A stretch of 12,736 bases of DNA from Synechococcales cyanobacterium PMM_0073 (GTDB lineage: Bacteria; Cyanobacteriota; Cyanobacteriia; Elainellales; Elainellaceae), in NCBI GenBank assembly GCA_949127695.1, contig CASBQH010000104.1:1-12736 (forward strand), in the 5' to 3' direction. Position 1 is the first letter of the stretch; each line of letters opens with the position of its first letter. The position numbers and the translations under genes are program-made. The notes beneath the pieces are model-generated. The model did not search any database and was not told where the DNA came from. It saw only the letters and a program-made list of their open reading frames with translations. Positions 1 through 6,735 of the stretch are shown piece by piece.

Positions 1-1
1 C

Positions 2-1441
2 GATCTGGTGGATGAAGCCGCCGCCAAGCTGAAGATGGAAATTACCTCGAAGCCAGAAGAGCTGGACGAGGTAGACCGCAAAATCTTGCAGTTTGAAATG
101 GAGCGGCTGTCGCTGCAAAAAGAGAGCGATCTGGCCTCCCGCGAACGCCGCGAACGCCTAGAAAAAGAGCTGGCAGACCTCAAGGAAACCCAGAGCAGCC
201 TCAACGCTCAGTGGCAGGCTGAAAAAGACGTAATTGATCAAGTTCAAAAGCTGAAAGAAGAGATCGAGCAGGTCAATCTGGAAGTGCAGCAGGCCGAGCG
301 CGACTATGATTTAAACAAAGCCGCCGAGCTGAAATATGGCAAGCTCACTGACCTACAGCGCCGTGTCCAGGAGGCTGAAGTCAAGCTAGCCCAGACCCAA
401 ACCAGCGGCAAGTCGCTGCTGCGCGAAGAAGTCACCGAAGCCGACATTGCCGAGATTATCTCAAAATGGACGGGCATTCCAGTCAGCAAGCTGGTCGAGT
501 CTGAAATGCAGAAGCTGCTGCTGCTAGAAGATGAGCTGCACCAGCGCGTGATTGGCCAAGATGAAGCCGTGACTGCCGTAGCAGACGCCATCCAGCGCTC
601 GCGAGCTGGACTGGCCGACCCAAATCGCCCGATTGCCAGCTTTATCTTCCTCGGCCCAACTGGCGTGGGCAAAACCGAGCTGGCCAAGGCATTGGCCGCC
701 TACCTGTTCGACACCGAAGAGGCGATGGTGCGGATTGATATGTCGGAATATATGGAGAAGCATTCGGTTTCGCGCTTGATTGGCGCACCTCCGGGCTATG
801 TCGGCTACGAGGAAGGCGGTCAGCTGACCGAAACCGTGCGGCGGCGACCCTACTCGGTCATTCTGTTCGACGAGATTGAGAAGGCGCATCCAGACGTGTT
901 TAATATCATGCTGCAAATTCTCGATGATGGTCGCGTCACTGACTCTCAGGGTCGGGTGGTAGATTTCAAAAATACTGTGATTATTATGACCAGCAATATC
1001 GGCTCGCAATATATCTTGGATATTGCAGGTGATGACACACAGTATGATGAAATGCAGTCGCGGGTGATGGATGCCACGCGCGATAGCTTCCGACCGGAGT
1101 TTCTCAACCGGATTGACGAGATCATTATCTTCCACGGCCTGAAGAAAAGCGAGCTGCGGCAGATTGTCCAGCTGCAAACCAACCGTTTGGCGCAGCGCTT
1201 GGCTGACCGCAAGATGGCGCTCCGGCTGTCTGATGCGGCACTAGACTTCTTGGCTGAGGTGGGCTACGACCCGGTTTACGGGGCGCGTCCGCTGAAGCGT
1301 GCCATCCAGCGCGAGCTCGAAACTCAGATTGCTAAATCCATTCTACGCAGCGAGTTCCACGACGGTGACACGATCTTTGTCGATGTTGAGCATGAGCGGC
1401 TGGCCTTTAAGCGACTGCCCGCAGAGTTAGCGACGGTGTAA
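2..1441 (+). CDS. clpB: ATP-dependent disaggregase ClpB, C-terminal half (5' end outside window)
   Basis: ClpB is a cytosolic hexameric AAA+ chaperone that works with DnaK to pull polypeptides out of aggregates. The reading frame is open to the left edge, so the N-domain and most of NBD1 lie outside the window; about 479 residues of a usual 860-880 remain. Counting residues from base 8, the end of the NBD1 small domain ([20 protein letters not shown]) is followed by a charged coiled-coil M-domain at roughly 20-130, the feature that separates ClpB from ClpA/ClpC. NBD2 then carries Walker A GPTGVGKT (216-223), pore loop GYVGYEEGG (263-271), Walker B VILFDE (284-289), sensor 1 TSN (328-330), the arginine-finger stretch RPEFLNR (362-368) and sensor 2 GARPLKR (425-431). 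All key residues are present. Cyanobacteria often carry two clpB copies and I cannot say which this is. The gene ends at a TAA inside a 12-bp tandem repeat and is followed by a hairpin terminator. Confidence 0.97.
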   Translation, partial: DLVDEAAAKLKMEITSKPEELDEVDRKILQFEMERLSLQKESDLASRERRERLEKELADLKETQSSLNAQWQAEKDVIDQVQKLKEEIEQVNLEVQQAERDYDLNKAAELKYGKLTDLQRRVQEAEVKLAQTQTSGKSLLREEVTEADIAEIISKWTGIPVSKLVESEMQKLLLLEDELHQRVIGQDEAVTAVADAIQRSRAGLADPNRPIASFIFLGPTGVGKTELAKALAAYLFDTEEAMVRIDMSEYMEKHSVSRLIGAPPGYVGYEEGGQLTETVRRRPYSVILFDEIEKAHPDVFNIMLQILDDGRVTDSQGRVVDFKNTVIIMTSNIGSQYILDIAGDDTQYDEMQSRVMDATRDSFRPEFLNRIDEIIIFHGLKKSELRQIVQLQTNRLAQRLADRKMALRLSDAALDFLAEVGYDPVYGARPLKRAIQRELETQIAKSILRSEFHDGDTIFVDVEHERLAFKRLPAELATV

Positions 1442-1469
1442 ATTCAGGTGTAAATTCAGGTGTAAATTA
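1435..1469 (+). repeat. 12-bp tandem repeat with repeated in-frame stops at the clpB end
   Basis: The unit GGTGTAAATTCA occurs about 2.8 times in a row (1435-1446, 1447-1458, 1459-1469). Because the unit is a multiple of three, the clpB stop TAA at 1439-1441 is repeated in frame at 1451-1453 and 1463-1465. This looks like slippage duplication of the stop region; it may act as a backup against readthrough, which is inference. Confidence 0.85.
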
Positions 1470-1490
1470 ATCTGTGAATTGATAACCTCT

Positions 1491-1517
1491 GTCCTCCTTG
1501 AGTCGCTCAGGGAGGAC
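1491..1517 (+). terminator. Hairpin terminator after clpB
   Basis: GTCCTCCTTGAG (1491-1502) pairs with CTCAGGGAGGAC (1506-1517) across a 3-base TCG loop, a 12-bp stem with one G-U wobble. A short, interrupted T run (TTTGCTT) follows. Position 50 bases after the clpB stop and stem strength suggest an intrinsic terminator, although the T run is weak, so RNA stabilisation is an alternative. Confidence 0.75.
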
Positions 1518-1615
1518 TTTGCTTCGAGGGCTGGTAAATCCAACCTACGATAGAGACAAAAAGGGACAAGCAATCAGAGAATGGCTACAGCGTTTAGATA
1601 AAAAGGCGATAAATC

Positions 1616-1978
1616 ATGAGTAATAAAGATGTATCCAGCAAAGATGTGGCTGTAGATACCTACGACGCCCATATTGTGCCCGCCGAAACAGCAGCTCGTA
1701 AAGAGCGCGAGGGAGATGCTTTTAAGACAACTCCTCACCAAGCCGAAGATGAAGATCTAGATACTTCAGCTGGCTACACGGTGGACAAAGAAGGCTTGGT
1801 GAATAACTATGCGATTGAGCCAGAGATGTATATTGAAGAGCCAGGTGACTTGCGTGAGAAGGAAGCGCAGCTAGCCCAAGAGCGCGCCCAGGAAATGGCT
1901 GAGGTGAGACAGGACGACGAAACGGGCAAGCTGACCAAAGACGGCGACAAGCGTGGCAAAGGCCCCGGCGTTATTTAA
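1616..1978 (+). CDS. Small charged hypothetical protein, probably disordered
   Basis: This encodes a 120-residue protein with no signal peptide, membrane segment or cysteine. It is rich in Asp, Glu, Lys, Arg and Ala and poor in hydrophobic residues, so it should be largely disordered. The centre (about 51-80) contains SAGYTVDKEGLVNNYAIEPE and MYIEEPGDLREKE, which look like the conserved part. A helical, Ala/Glu-rich stretch (about 80-98) and a Lys/Gly-rich tail ending KRGKGPGVI follow. I associate this type of protein with cyanobacterial genomes but know no function. The ATG at 1616 has only a weak purine stretch (AAAAAGG, about 1600-1606) ahead of it. The gene stands alone between the clpB terminator and the stem at 1994-2028. 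Codon use and length favour a real gene; a stress or hydration role would be a guess. Confidence 0.8.
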   Translation: MSNKDVSSKDVAVDTYDAHIVPAETAARKEREGDAFKTTPHQAEDEDLDTSAGYTVDKEGLVNNYAIEPEMYIEEPGDLREKEAQLAQERAQEMAEVRQDDETGKLTKDGDKRGKGPGVI

Positions 1979-1993
1979 CAGTTCGCACTTTTT

Positions 1994-2028
1994 AAATCGG
2001 CGGCGTGGAGTCATTACGCTGCCGATTT
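1994..2028. terminator. Bidirectional hairpin terminator between convergent genes
   Basis: AAATCGGCGGCGT (1994-2006) pairs with ACGCTGCCGATTT (2016-2028) over a 9-base loop, 13 bp with one wobble. On the plus strand the stem ends in TTTTA; on the minus strand it ends in TTT followed by an A run, so termination should be better for the plus-strand gene ending at 1978. It lies between two convergent stops (1978 and 2054) and could serve both. Confidence 0.7.
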
Positions 2029-2053
2029 TATGGTTGTAGAGTCTTAAATTATT

Positions 2054-3325
2054 TCAATCCAAGACTTGCTGAATGGTCTGATAGACGAGCGCCAGTTCTG
2101 ACTCAGTGATGCAGTAAGGCGGCATCAGGTAGAGCACGTTGCCCAGAGGCCGCAGCAATACGCCTCGTTCAATTGAACGCTGCCGAATTTCCAAACCAAT
2201 TTGATTCAGATATCCCGGCTGATCAGGCGTGATGATATCCATTGCCGCAATTGTGCCGCAGACCCGAAATTTTTCCAGCTTAGGATGCGCTTTTAATTCA
2301 GCAATATGACGCCAATGCTGCGCTTCCATCGCCTTAAATTTTGGCTCATTTTCAAACATTAGCTGCCAAGAGGCCAACCCCGCCGCACAGCCAATCGGAT
2401 TGGCGGTATAGCTATGGCCATGATAGAGCGTTTTGACTGGATCATCGCTGTAGAACGCATCATAGATTTGCTCAGTGCAAACCGTGACCGACAGCGGCAA
2501 GAAGCCGCCGGTAATGCCTTTAGAAAGACAAACAATATCCGGCTGTACTGCGGCCTTAACGCAGGCAAACCAGTCGCCCGTGCGGCCAAATCCCGTCATC
2601 ACCTCATCAAAAATCAGCGGCAAACTGGCCTCAGCCGTGACTCGCCGCATCTGCTGCAAAAACTCTGGCCGACAGATCTGCATTCCGCCCGCGCCCTGAA
2701 TTAGCGGCTCAATAATCACCCCCACATAGCGCTCCGGGAATTTTTCCAATTTAATCTGAAGCTGCTGAAGAATTTCGGCTTCTCTCTCGGCCACGCTGGT
2801 ATCGCCCAGATATGTGCCCGGAAACGGCAGGTACTCTACTTCAAACAGCCAGTCGGCAAACACCTGCGAAAAAATTGAGCGTGAGCCGACCGCCATTGTG
2901 CCAACCGTATCGCCGTGATAAGCGCCCTCAAAGGCAATTAGCGTAGTGCGCGGCTGGCCGTGATTCACCCAATACTGATAGGCCATTTTTAGCGCCACTT
3001 CTACCGCCGTAGAGCCGTTGTCAGAATAAAAAACGCGATTTAGATTATCCGGCAGCTTTTGCAGCAGTTTCTCGGCCAACTGCTCCGCCGGATCATGCGT
3101 AAAGCCTGCAAAAATTACCTGCTCCAGCGTTTTGGCCTGCTCATAGATCGCGGCGGCAATTTTGGGATGCGCGTGGCCATGTATATTCACCCACCAGCTA
3201 GAAATGCAGTCGAGTAGCCTGCGTCCGTCTTCAAGCTCTAGCCATACGCCCTGCGCGGACTTAACTTTGAGCGGCGGCGGTGCGGTTTTGGCCTGCGTGT
3301 AGGGATGCCAGAGATGGGGGTGCAT
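2054..3325 (-). CDS. bioA: Adenosylmethionine-8-amino-7-oxononanoate aminotransferase (DAPA synthase)
   Basis: BioA transfers an amino group from S-adenosylmethionine to KAPA, giving 7,8-diaminopelargonate, the third-last step of biotin synthesis; it is a cytosolic PLP enzyme of fold type I. The 423-residue length is normal. Near the N terminus is the BioA signature HPYTQ (7-11), followed by SSWWVNIHGH (42-51). The glycine-rich phosphate-binding stretch SDNGSTAVEVALKMA is at 101-115, YHGDT at 136-140, the cofactor aspartate in FDEVMTGFGRTG at Asp240, and the Schiff-base lysine in LSKGITGG at Lys269. The family-typical HGHSYTANP is at 302-310 and RPLGNVLYLMPP at 392-403. It is the last gene of the operon and starts 3 bases after the bioD stop, with no clear Shine-Dalgarno, so coupled translation is likely. 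Some cyanobacteria instead use the unrelated suicide enzyme BioU for this step; here the classical enzyme is present. Confidence 0.97.
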   Translation of the reverse strand: MHPHLWHPYTQAKTAPPPLKVKSAQGVWLELEDGRRLLDCISSWWVNIHGHAHPKIAAAIYEQAKTLEQVIFAGFTHDPAEQLAEKLLQKLPDNLNRVFYSDNGSTAVEVALKMAYQYWVNHGQPRTTLIAFEGAYHGDTVGTMAVGSRSIFSQVFADWLFEVEYLPFPGTYLGDTSVAEREAEILQQLQIKLEKFPERYVGVIIEPLIQGAGGMQICRPEFLQQMRRVTAEASLPLIFDEVMTGFGRTGDWFACVKAAVQPDIVCLSKGITGGFLPLSVTVCTEQIYDAFYSDDPVKTLYHGHSYTANPIGCAAGLASWQLMFENEPKFKAMEAQHWRHIAELKAHPKLEKFRVCGTIAAMDIITPDQPGYLNQIGLEIRQRSIERGVLLRPLGNVLYLMPPYCITESELALVYQTIQQVLD

Positions 3326-3328
3326 AGG

Positions 3329-3958
3329 TCAGCAAGATTTAAGTTTGTGAAATGCCTCTTTCAAAGTATCAGAATTGATGGCCGAAAGCGGCTCTAGCTC
3401 CCCCAGAATTGGCACTTGGCCGTAGTGCTGAATCGCCTCGCGGTTGCTCTGGTTGCGTTCGCCGTTGAGAATAACGCCCAGAATCGGCAGGTTGGCGCGG
3501 CGCAGTTGGGCAATGGAGAGCAGCGTATGGTTGATGGTGCCAAGCGTACTGCGAGCCACCAGACAGACGGGCAGCTGCAAATGCTGAATTAAATCGATCA
3601 TCAAGTCTTGTTCATTTAGCGGCACCATCAAGCCTCCAGCACCTTCCACAATTAAATGCGGCTTGTCGGTGGCCGGAAGCTGAAAGTCGGTGAGGGCAAT
3701 CTGCACGGCGTCAATTGCGGCAGCGGAATGGGGCGAAAGGGGCTGGCTGAGTCGAAATCGTTCAGGGGAAAAATGCGAGTCGTCGAGCTGAGTGACCTGT
3801 CGCAGATAGTCAGTATCGGCAGGTAGCCCCGACTGCACGGGCTTCCAGTAGGCTGCACCCAGTCCTACGGTTAGCATTGCTGAAACAACAGTTTTGCCGA
3901 CGTTGGTATCGGTTCCGGTCACGAAGAAAGTATCTGGAAAAATAGGGGAGAGAGTCAT
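3329..3958 (-). CDS. bioD: ATP-dependent dethiobiotin synthetase
   Basis: BioD carboxylates DAPA with CO2 and ATP and closes the ureido ring to give dethiobiotin. The 209-residue protein shows the P-loop GTDTNVGKT (15-23), the conserved WKPVQSG (38-44), the VEGAGGLMVPL stretch (104-114) and ARSTLGTINHT (135-145), all in the order expected for a MinD/BioD-type P-loop NTPase. The family P-loop usually reads GTDTxVGKT, so it is intact. Start ATG at 3958 lies 2 bases after the bioC stop; no Shine-Dalgarno is visible, consistent with coupling to bioC. bioA follows 3 bases downstream. No domain is missing; the N-terminal MTLSPIFPDT is a short lead-in to the first strand. Confidence 0.96.
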   Translation of the reverse strand: MTLSPIFPDTFFVTGTDTNVGKTVVSAMLTVGLGAAYWKPVQSGLPADTDYLRQVTQLDDSHFSPERFRLSQPLSPHSAAAIDAVQIALTDFQLPATDKPHLIVEGAGGLMVPLNEQDLMIDLIQHLQLPVCLVARSTLGTINHTLLSIAQLRRANLPILGVILNGERNQSNREAIQHYGQVPILGELEPLSAINSDTLKEAFHKLKSC

Positions 3959-3960
3959 AT

Positions 3961-4758
3961 TTAAATACGCTGAACTGCTAAATAAATAATCTGATGGTGA
4001 ACTTCAACTGATCCAGCAGCCTGATCATCCCAAGCTTGAATCAACTGCTTCATTTGCTGTACCGAAAGCCGCTGCCCACTCACGCCAGCGCCAATGGCTT
4101 TTAGGCTGCGGAAGAACTCAGCCGCGCTCTCGTGATGCGTCACCCGCTCGACCGTTTCAGTATGCAACATTTGCAGCGGATGATCAATCGCGGCTAGCAG
4201 TGCTTCTAAATTGGGTAACGAATTTACGGTAAAAGGTAGGTTGAGCTGGTTGCAGATGGTGCGCCATTCGGGAAAGCTTTGGTGGCCTGGGAAGGATAAG
4301 AATAAGATGCCGTTGTGATGTAGCTGCGAAATTAGTTGTGAAATAGTTTGGTGTAGATTATTGAACCACTGGACTGTGAAACCGCTGATAATGCTGGCGT
4401 ATGGCTTAGAAATTCTTGCTTCTGCATCTAGCTGATAAAACGAAACTTGGTTGATCTGCTCTGTTGGAATAATTAAATTACGCTGACAGAATTCCAGCAT
4501 ATCAATTGAGAGATCGGTAATCTCTAACGAACGATCTGTGAAACATTGAATTAATCCTTGTGTAATAAATCCAGTACCGCAGCCAATTTCTAAAATATCT
4601 CCAGGTGGAATAGCTCGTTTGTGAGCTTGGATTAACTTGAGCAAATGTTGAGCGCCTTGATATTGTAGCTTTGCGTGGGTATTGTAAATTGGCGCAGCCT
4701 GCCCAAACTGCCGCGCAATTCGCTGTTTTTGTAGATCCATAGGCTGATCAGAGTTCAT
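3961..4758 (-). CDS. bioC: Malonyl-ACP O-methyltransferase
   Basis: BioC methylates the free carboxyl of malonyl-ACP with S-adenosylmethionine, disguising it so that fatty acid synthase can elongate it to pimeloyl-ACP methyl ester. The protein has 265 residues from ATG 4758. Class I methyltransferase motif I is LEIGCGTG (56-63), the acidic post-I loop ITDLS is at 80-84, and SGFTVQWF (125-132) matches the QW stretch typical of BioC. The C-terminal FRSLKAIGAG (216-225) is also BioC-like. The frame is open further upstream to 4827, but ATG 4758 is chosen because GGAGGA lies 8 bases ahead of it; ATG 4740 has no such site. The start overlaps the esterase gene by 11 bases. Base composition is odd: lines 4441-4560 contain about 37% G+C by hand count against about 63% for 6301-6360 in bioF. 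This may reflect separate ancestry or weak codon selection. Confidence 0.93.
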   Translation of the reverse strand: MNSDQPMDLQKQRIARQFGQAAPIYNTHAKLQYQGAQHLLKLIQAHKRAIPPGDILEIGCGTGFITQGLIQCFTDRSLEITDLSIDMLEFCQRNLIIPTEQINQVSFYQLDAEARISKPYASIISGFTVQWFNNLHQTISQLISQLHHNGILFLSFPGHQSFPEWRTICNQLNLPFTVNSLPNLEALLAAIDHPLQMLHTETVERVTHHESAAEFFRSLKAIGAGVSGQRLSVQQMKQLIQAWDDQAAGSVEVHHQIIYLAVQRI

Positions 4759-5449
4759 GCCGCAGTTCCTCCAAAATCGGCTGAAGAATCGCCTGACAAG
4801 CTGCCATCTGCGTAAACGGCAGCGCATGCCCAGCGTCAGCTATTTCAAAGTACGGAGCCGCTAATTCTGCCGCGAGCGCTTTGCCAATTGCCACAGAGAC
4901 GATTCGATCCTCAGCGCCGTGCAGCACAACAATTCTAGAAATTTTCTGTAGTGGTGATAGGTCAAGCAAGCAGCTCTCAAGCTGATGCAGATCTTGCGCT
5001 AAGAGCAGGAGATCAACTGACTCCGGCGTAGGCTCGCTCCAGTCTGCGGGCTGCGCCGATTTCACTCTGAAGTTTTGCCAGACGATCTGCGGCTGTTCTG
5101 CAAACTGGAGCTGCATCTGCTGCAAAATCTGCTGCGAGCGTTTTCTCAGGCTGGGGCGCTCTGGATGGAACTCTCGAAAGCTGCTGAATACTACCAGCAA
5201 ATCAGCTTTTTTCAGCACATTGGCAGGACATAAATGCAGCCCATAAGAATGCACAAAAATTAGCTTGGCTGAAGCCGAACTATCAAATGCGGGCTGCATT
5301 GGTTGATCAAAGTAGCTGCGATCGAATATTTTAAGCGAAATTTGCTGTTGCTGAAGCCAAAACCGCCAGTCTTGCCAATCCGCTGCGCCATAGCCCCAGC
5401 CGTGATAGGCCAAAACTTCTGCCCAAAAATTATTCTGCAACCTATCCAT
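4748..5449 (-). CDS. Alpha/beta hydrolase, probable pimeloyl-ACP methyl ester esterase (BioK/BioG/BioH role)
   Basis: The predicted role is hydrolysis of pimeloyl-ACP methyl ester to pimeloyl-ACP, ending the BioC-primed phase. The sequence gives an alpha/beta hydrolase of 233 residues: oxyanion-loop stretch HGWG (16-19), nucleophile Ser68 in VHSYGLHLC, acid Asp181 in LHGAEDRIV, and His208 in DAGHALPF. The spacing fits a catalytic triad. The nucleophile elbow reads V-H-S-Y-G, lacking the first glycine of the usual GxSxG. There is no signal peptide, so it is cytosolic. Position is the strongest evidence: it overlaps bioF by 8 bases and bioC by 11 bases in a biotin operon that otherwise lacks an esterase. 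From memory, picocyanobacteria carry an esterase named BioK at this spot and other bacteria use BioG (DUF452) or BioH. I cannot assign it to one of these without alignment, so no symbol is given. The ATG at 5449 has no Shine-Dalgarno. Confidence 0.85.
   Translation of the reverse strand: MDRLQNNFWAEVLAYHGWGYGAADWQDWRFWLQQQQISLKIFDRSYFDQPMQPAFDSSASAKLIFVHSYGLHLCPANVLKKADLLVVFSSFREFHPERPSLRKRSQQILQQMQLQFAEQPQIVWQNFRVKSAQPADWSEPTPESVDLLLLAQDLHQLESCLLDLSPLQKISRIVVLHGAEDRIVSVAIGKALAAELAAPYFEIADAGHALPFTQMAACQAILQPILEELRHEL
4767..4772 (-). promoter_or_regulatory. Strong Shine-Dalgarno that fixes the bioC start
   Basis: On the minus strand GGAGGA ends 8 bases before ATG 4758, inside the last codons of the esterase gene. 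It is the only strong ribosome binding site in the operon; bioF, the esterase, bioD and bioA show none. This decides the bioC start and implies independent initiation of bioC. Confidence 0.75.
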
Positions 5450-6602
5450 GCCAGCTTTGAATTGCGTTCAGCAATTGATCATAATGCTGATCGGTATGGC
5501 AGCTCGACAGCGCCAGTCGAATCCGCGCCGATCCAGCCGGCACAGTCGGCGGACGGATGGGAGTTGCCAAAATTCCGGCGGCTTCGAGCCAGTCTGACAG
5601 CGCCATTGCTCTGGCTTCACTGCCCAGCAAAATCGGCACAATCTGCGAGCAGGATGCGCCCGTGTCGTAGCCCAACGCCTGAAGGCTCGCCCGCAGCTTG
5701 GCCGATTGCTCAGCTAGATACCGCCGCTCAGCTTCCAGCTCAGGCATCAGCGTTAGGGCAGCTTCAATTGAGCCCAGCACCATTGGCGGCAGCGCAGTCG
5801 TGTAAATAAACCCGGCACAGCAGTTGATTAAATAATCTCGCAGCACTTGCGAACAGGCAACAAACGCCCCAAACGCCCCAAACGCCTTGCCAAATGTGCC
5901 GATCGTCAAATCTACGCCTGCCTGGTACGCCGCTAAGCCCATGCCCGCCTGCCCCATCACCCCCAGCGCGTGAGCGTCGTCTAAGTACAAAATGGCATCA
6001 TAGCGCTCAGCTAGCTGCGTCATCGCCTTCACGTCACAGCAGTCGCCATCCATACTAAACAGCGTCTCGCTAACGATCACTCTGCGGCTGTAGCGGGCCG
6101 ACTCCTTCAGCTTTGCTTCTAGCTGATCCAGGTCATTGTGGGCGTAGCGAATCAGCTTTGCACCACTGGCTAACGCGCCCTGAAGCAAACTGCTGTGCGC
6201 TAATCTGTCGCAGAGTACCAGCGACTGCCGATCCGACAAGGCCGCCAGAATCGTTGAGTTAGCCTGAAAGCCAGAGCTGAAAAGCAACGCCGCCTCTCGT
6301 CCAGAAGCCGCCGCCAGCTTTGCCTCCAGCTGCTGGTGCATGTCATAGCTGCCTGCAACCAGCCGCGAAGCGGTGGCGCTGGTGCCGTAGCGCTGCGCCG
6401 CCTCACAAGCTGCCGCAATCAAGGCCGGATGTTTGGATAGCCCTAAGTAATCGTTGGCGCTGAAGTTGAGCAGAGTTTTGCCCTGTCGCTGCACAGACAC
6501 CGCACCATCTGGCGTGACGGCTGACAGCCGCCTGAGCCGCTGCTGCTGCGACCGCTCAGCCAGAGCCACTTTGACAAAGGCAAACTTATCTTTTTGCTCC
6601 AT
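5442..6602 (-). CDS. bioF: 8-amino-7-oxononanoate (KAPA) synthase
   Basis: BioF condenses pimeloyl-ACP with L-alanine to KAPA, releasing CO2 and ACP; it is a PLP enzyme of the alpha-oxoamine synthase family. The 386-residue length is normal. Visible motifs: FSANDYLGLS (47-56), GTSATASRLVAG (73-84), the cofactor-stacking histidine in DRLAHSS (His136), the cofactor aspartate in YLDDAHALGVMG (Asp209, with His211), the Schiff-base lysine in GTFGKAFG (Lys239) and RPPTVP (350-355). The related 2-amino-3-ketobutyrate ligase is less likely given the operon. It is the first gene of the biotin operon and overlaps the esterase gene by 8 bases. No Shine-Dalgarno precedes ATG 6602, and an extended -10 box sits only 9-14 bases upstream, so the mRNA may be nearly leaderless. 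The start is supported by the family-typical lead-in DKFAFVKVALAER, which leaves no later start. Confidence 0.96.
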   Translation of the reverse strand: MEQKDKFAFVKVALAERSQQQRLRRLSAVTPDGAVSVQRQGKTLLNFSANDYLGLSKHPALIAAACEAAQRYGTSATASRLVAGSYDMHQQLEAKLAAASGREAALLFSSGFQANSTILAALSDRQSLVLCDRLAHSSLLQGALASGAKLIRYAHNDLDQLEAKLKESARYSRRVIVSETLFSMDGDCCDVKAMTQLAERYDAILYLDDAHALGVMGQAGMGLAAYQAGVDLTIGTFGKAFGAFGAFVACSQVLRDYLINCCAGFIYTTALPPMVLGSIEAALTLMPELEAERRYLAEQSAKLRASLQALGYDTGASCSQIVPILLGSEARAMALSDWLEAAGILATPIRPPTVPAGSARIRLALSSCHTDQHYDQLLNAIQSWHG

Positions 6603-6610
6603 ACTAGAGA

Positions 6611-6619
6611 ATCATACCA
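6611..6619 (-). promoter_or_regulatory. Candidate extended -10 promoter of the biotin operon
   Basis: On the minus strand this reads TGGTATGAT, a TGn extended -10 with TATGAT matching TATAAT at five of six positions. No good -35 is seen; at 17-bp spacing the -35 position falls inside the tandem repeats (GTGAAA), where an activator could substitute. The predicted transcription start is near 6604, almost at the bioF ATG (6602). Confidence 0.4.
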
Positions 6620-6631
6620 ACCCCGCAATCC

Positions 6632-6680
6632 CATTTCACTGCCTATTTCACTGCACATTGTCACTGCCCATTTCACTGCC
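6632..6680. repeat. Four imperfect 12-bp tandem repeats upstream of bioF
   Basis: ATTTCACTGC occurs exactly at 6633-6642, 6645-6654 and 6670-6679, with a variant ATTGTCACTGC at 6657-6667, giving periods of 12, 12 and 13 bases. The array lies in the divergent spacer between bioF and the FAD oxidase, directly upstream of the putative bioF -10. It could be an array of regulator sites or simply a slippage repeat. The plus strand also contains TTGTCA (6658-6663), a -35-like hexamer facing the oxidase gene, with no matching -10. Confidence 0.75.
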
Positions 6681-6735
6681 AGAGAGCTGTAGTTAGCTTT
6701 AGCTCAATTCAATCAACCTCATAGAGACAGCCGCC

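Noticed and set aside
524..1177. 217-codon minus-strand open frame inside clpB
   Set aside because: It is antisense to the conserved NBD2 motifs of clpB, has no family features and no ribosome binding site that would support it.
1581..1601. Six-codon upstream frame (MATAFR) before the 1616 gene
   Set aside because: It has no convincing Shine-Dalgarno and no sign of leader-peptide function such as repeated codons or alternative hairpins.
4759..4827. N-terminal extension of bioC (MRCRLRRWQLVRRF...)
   Set aside because: The extension would lie inside the esterase coding region. It is basic and unlike BioC, and GGAGGA places the start at 4758.
5303..5809. 168-codon open frame on the plus strand opposite bioF and the esterase gene
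   Set aside because: It lies antisense across two well-supported genes, has Ala/Pro/Ser-rich low-information content and no recognisable motif; it is a composition shadow.
5862..5886. Near-perfect 9-bp repeat AAACGCCCC (2.8 copies) inside bioF
   Set aside because: It encodes the GAFGAF segment beside the PLP lysine. Related enzymes have a similar Gly/Ala/Phe-rich stretch of the same length, so it is explained by protein sequence and not by a repeat expansion.
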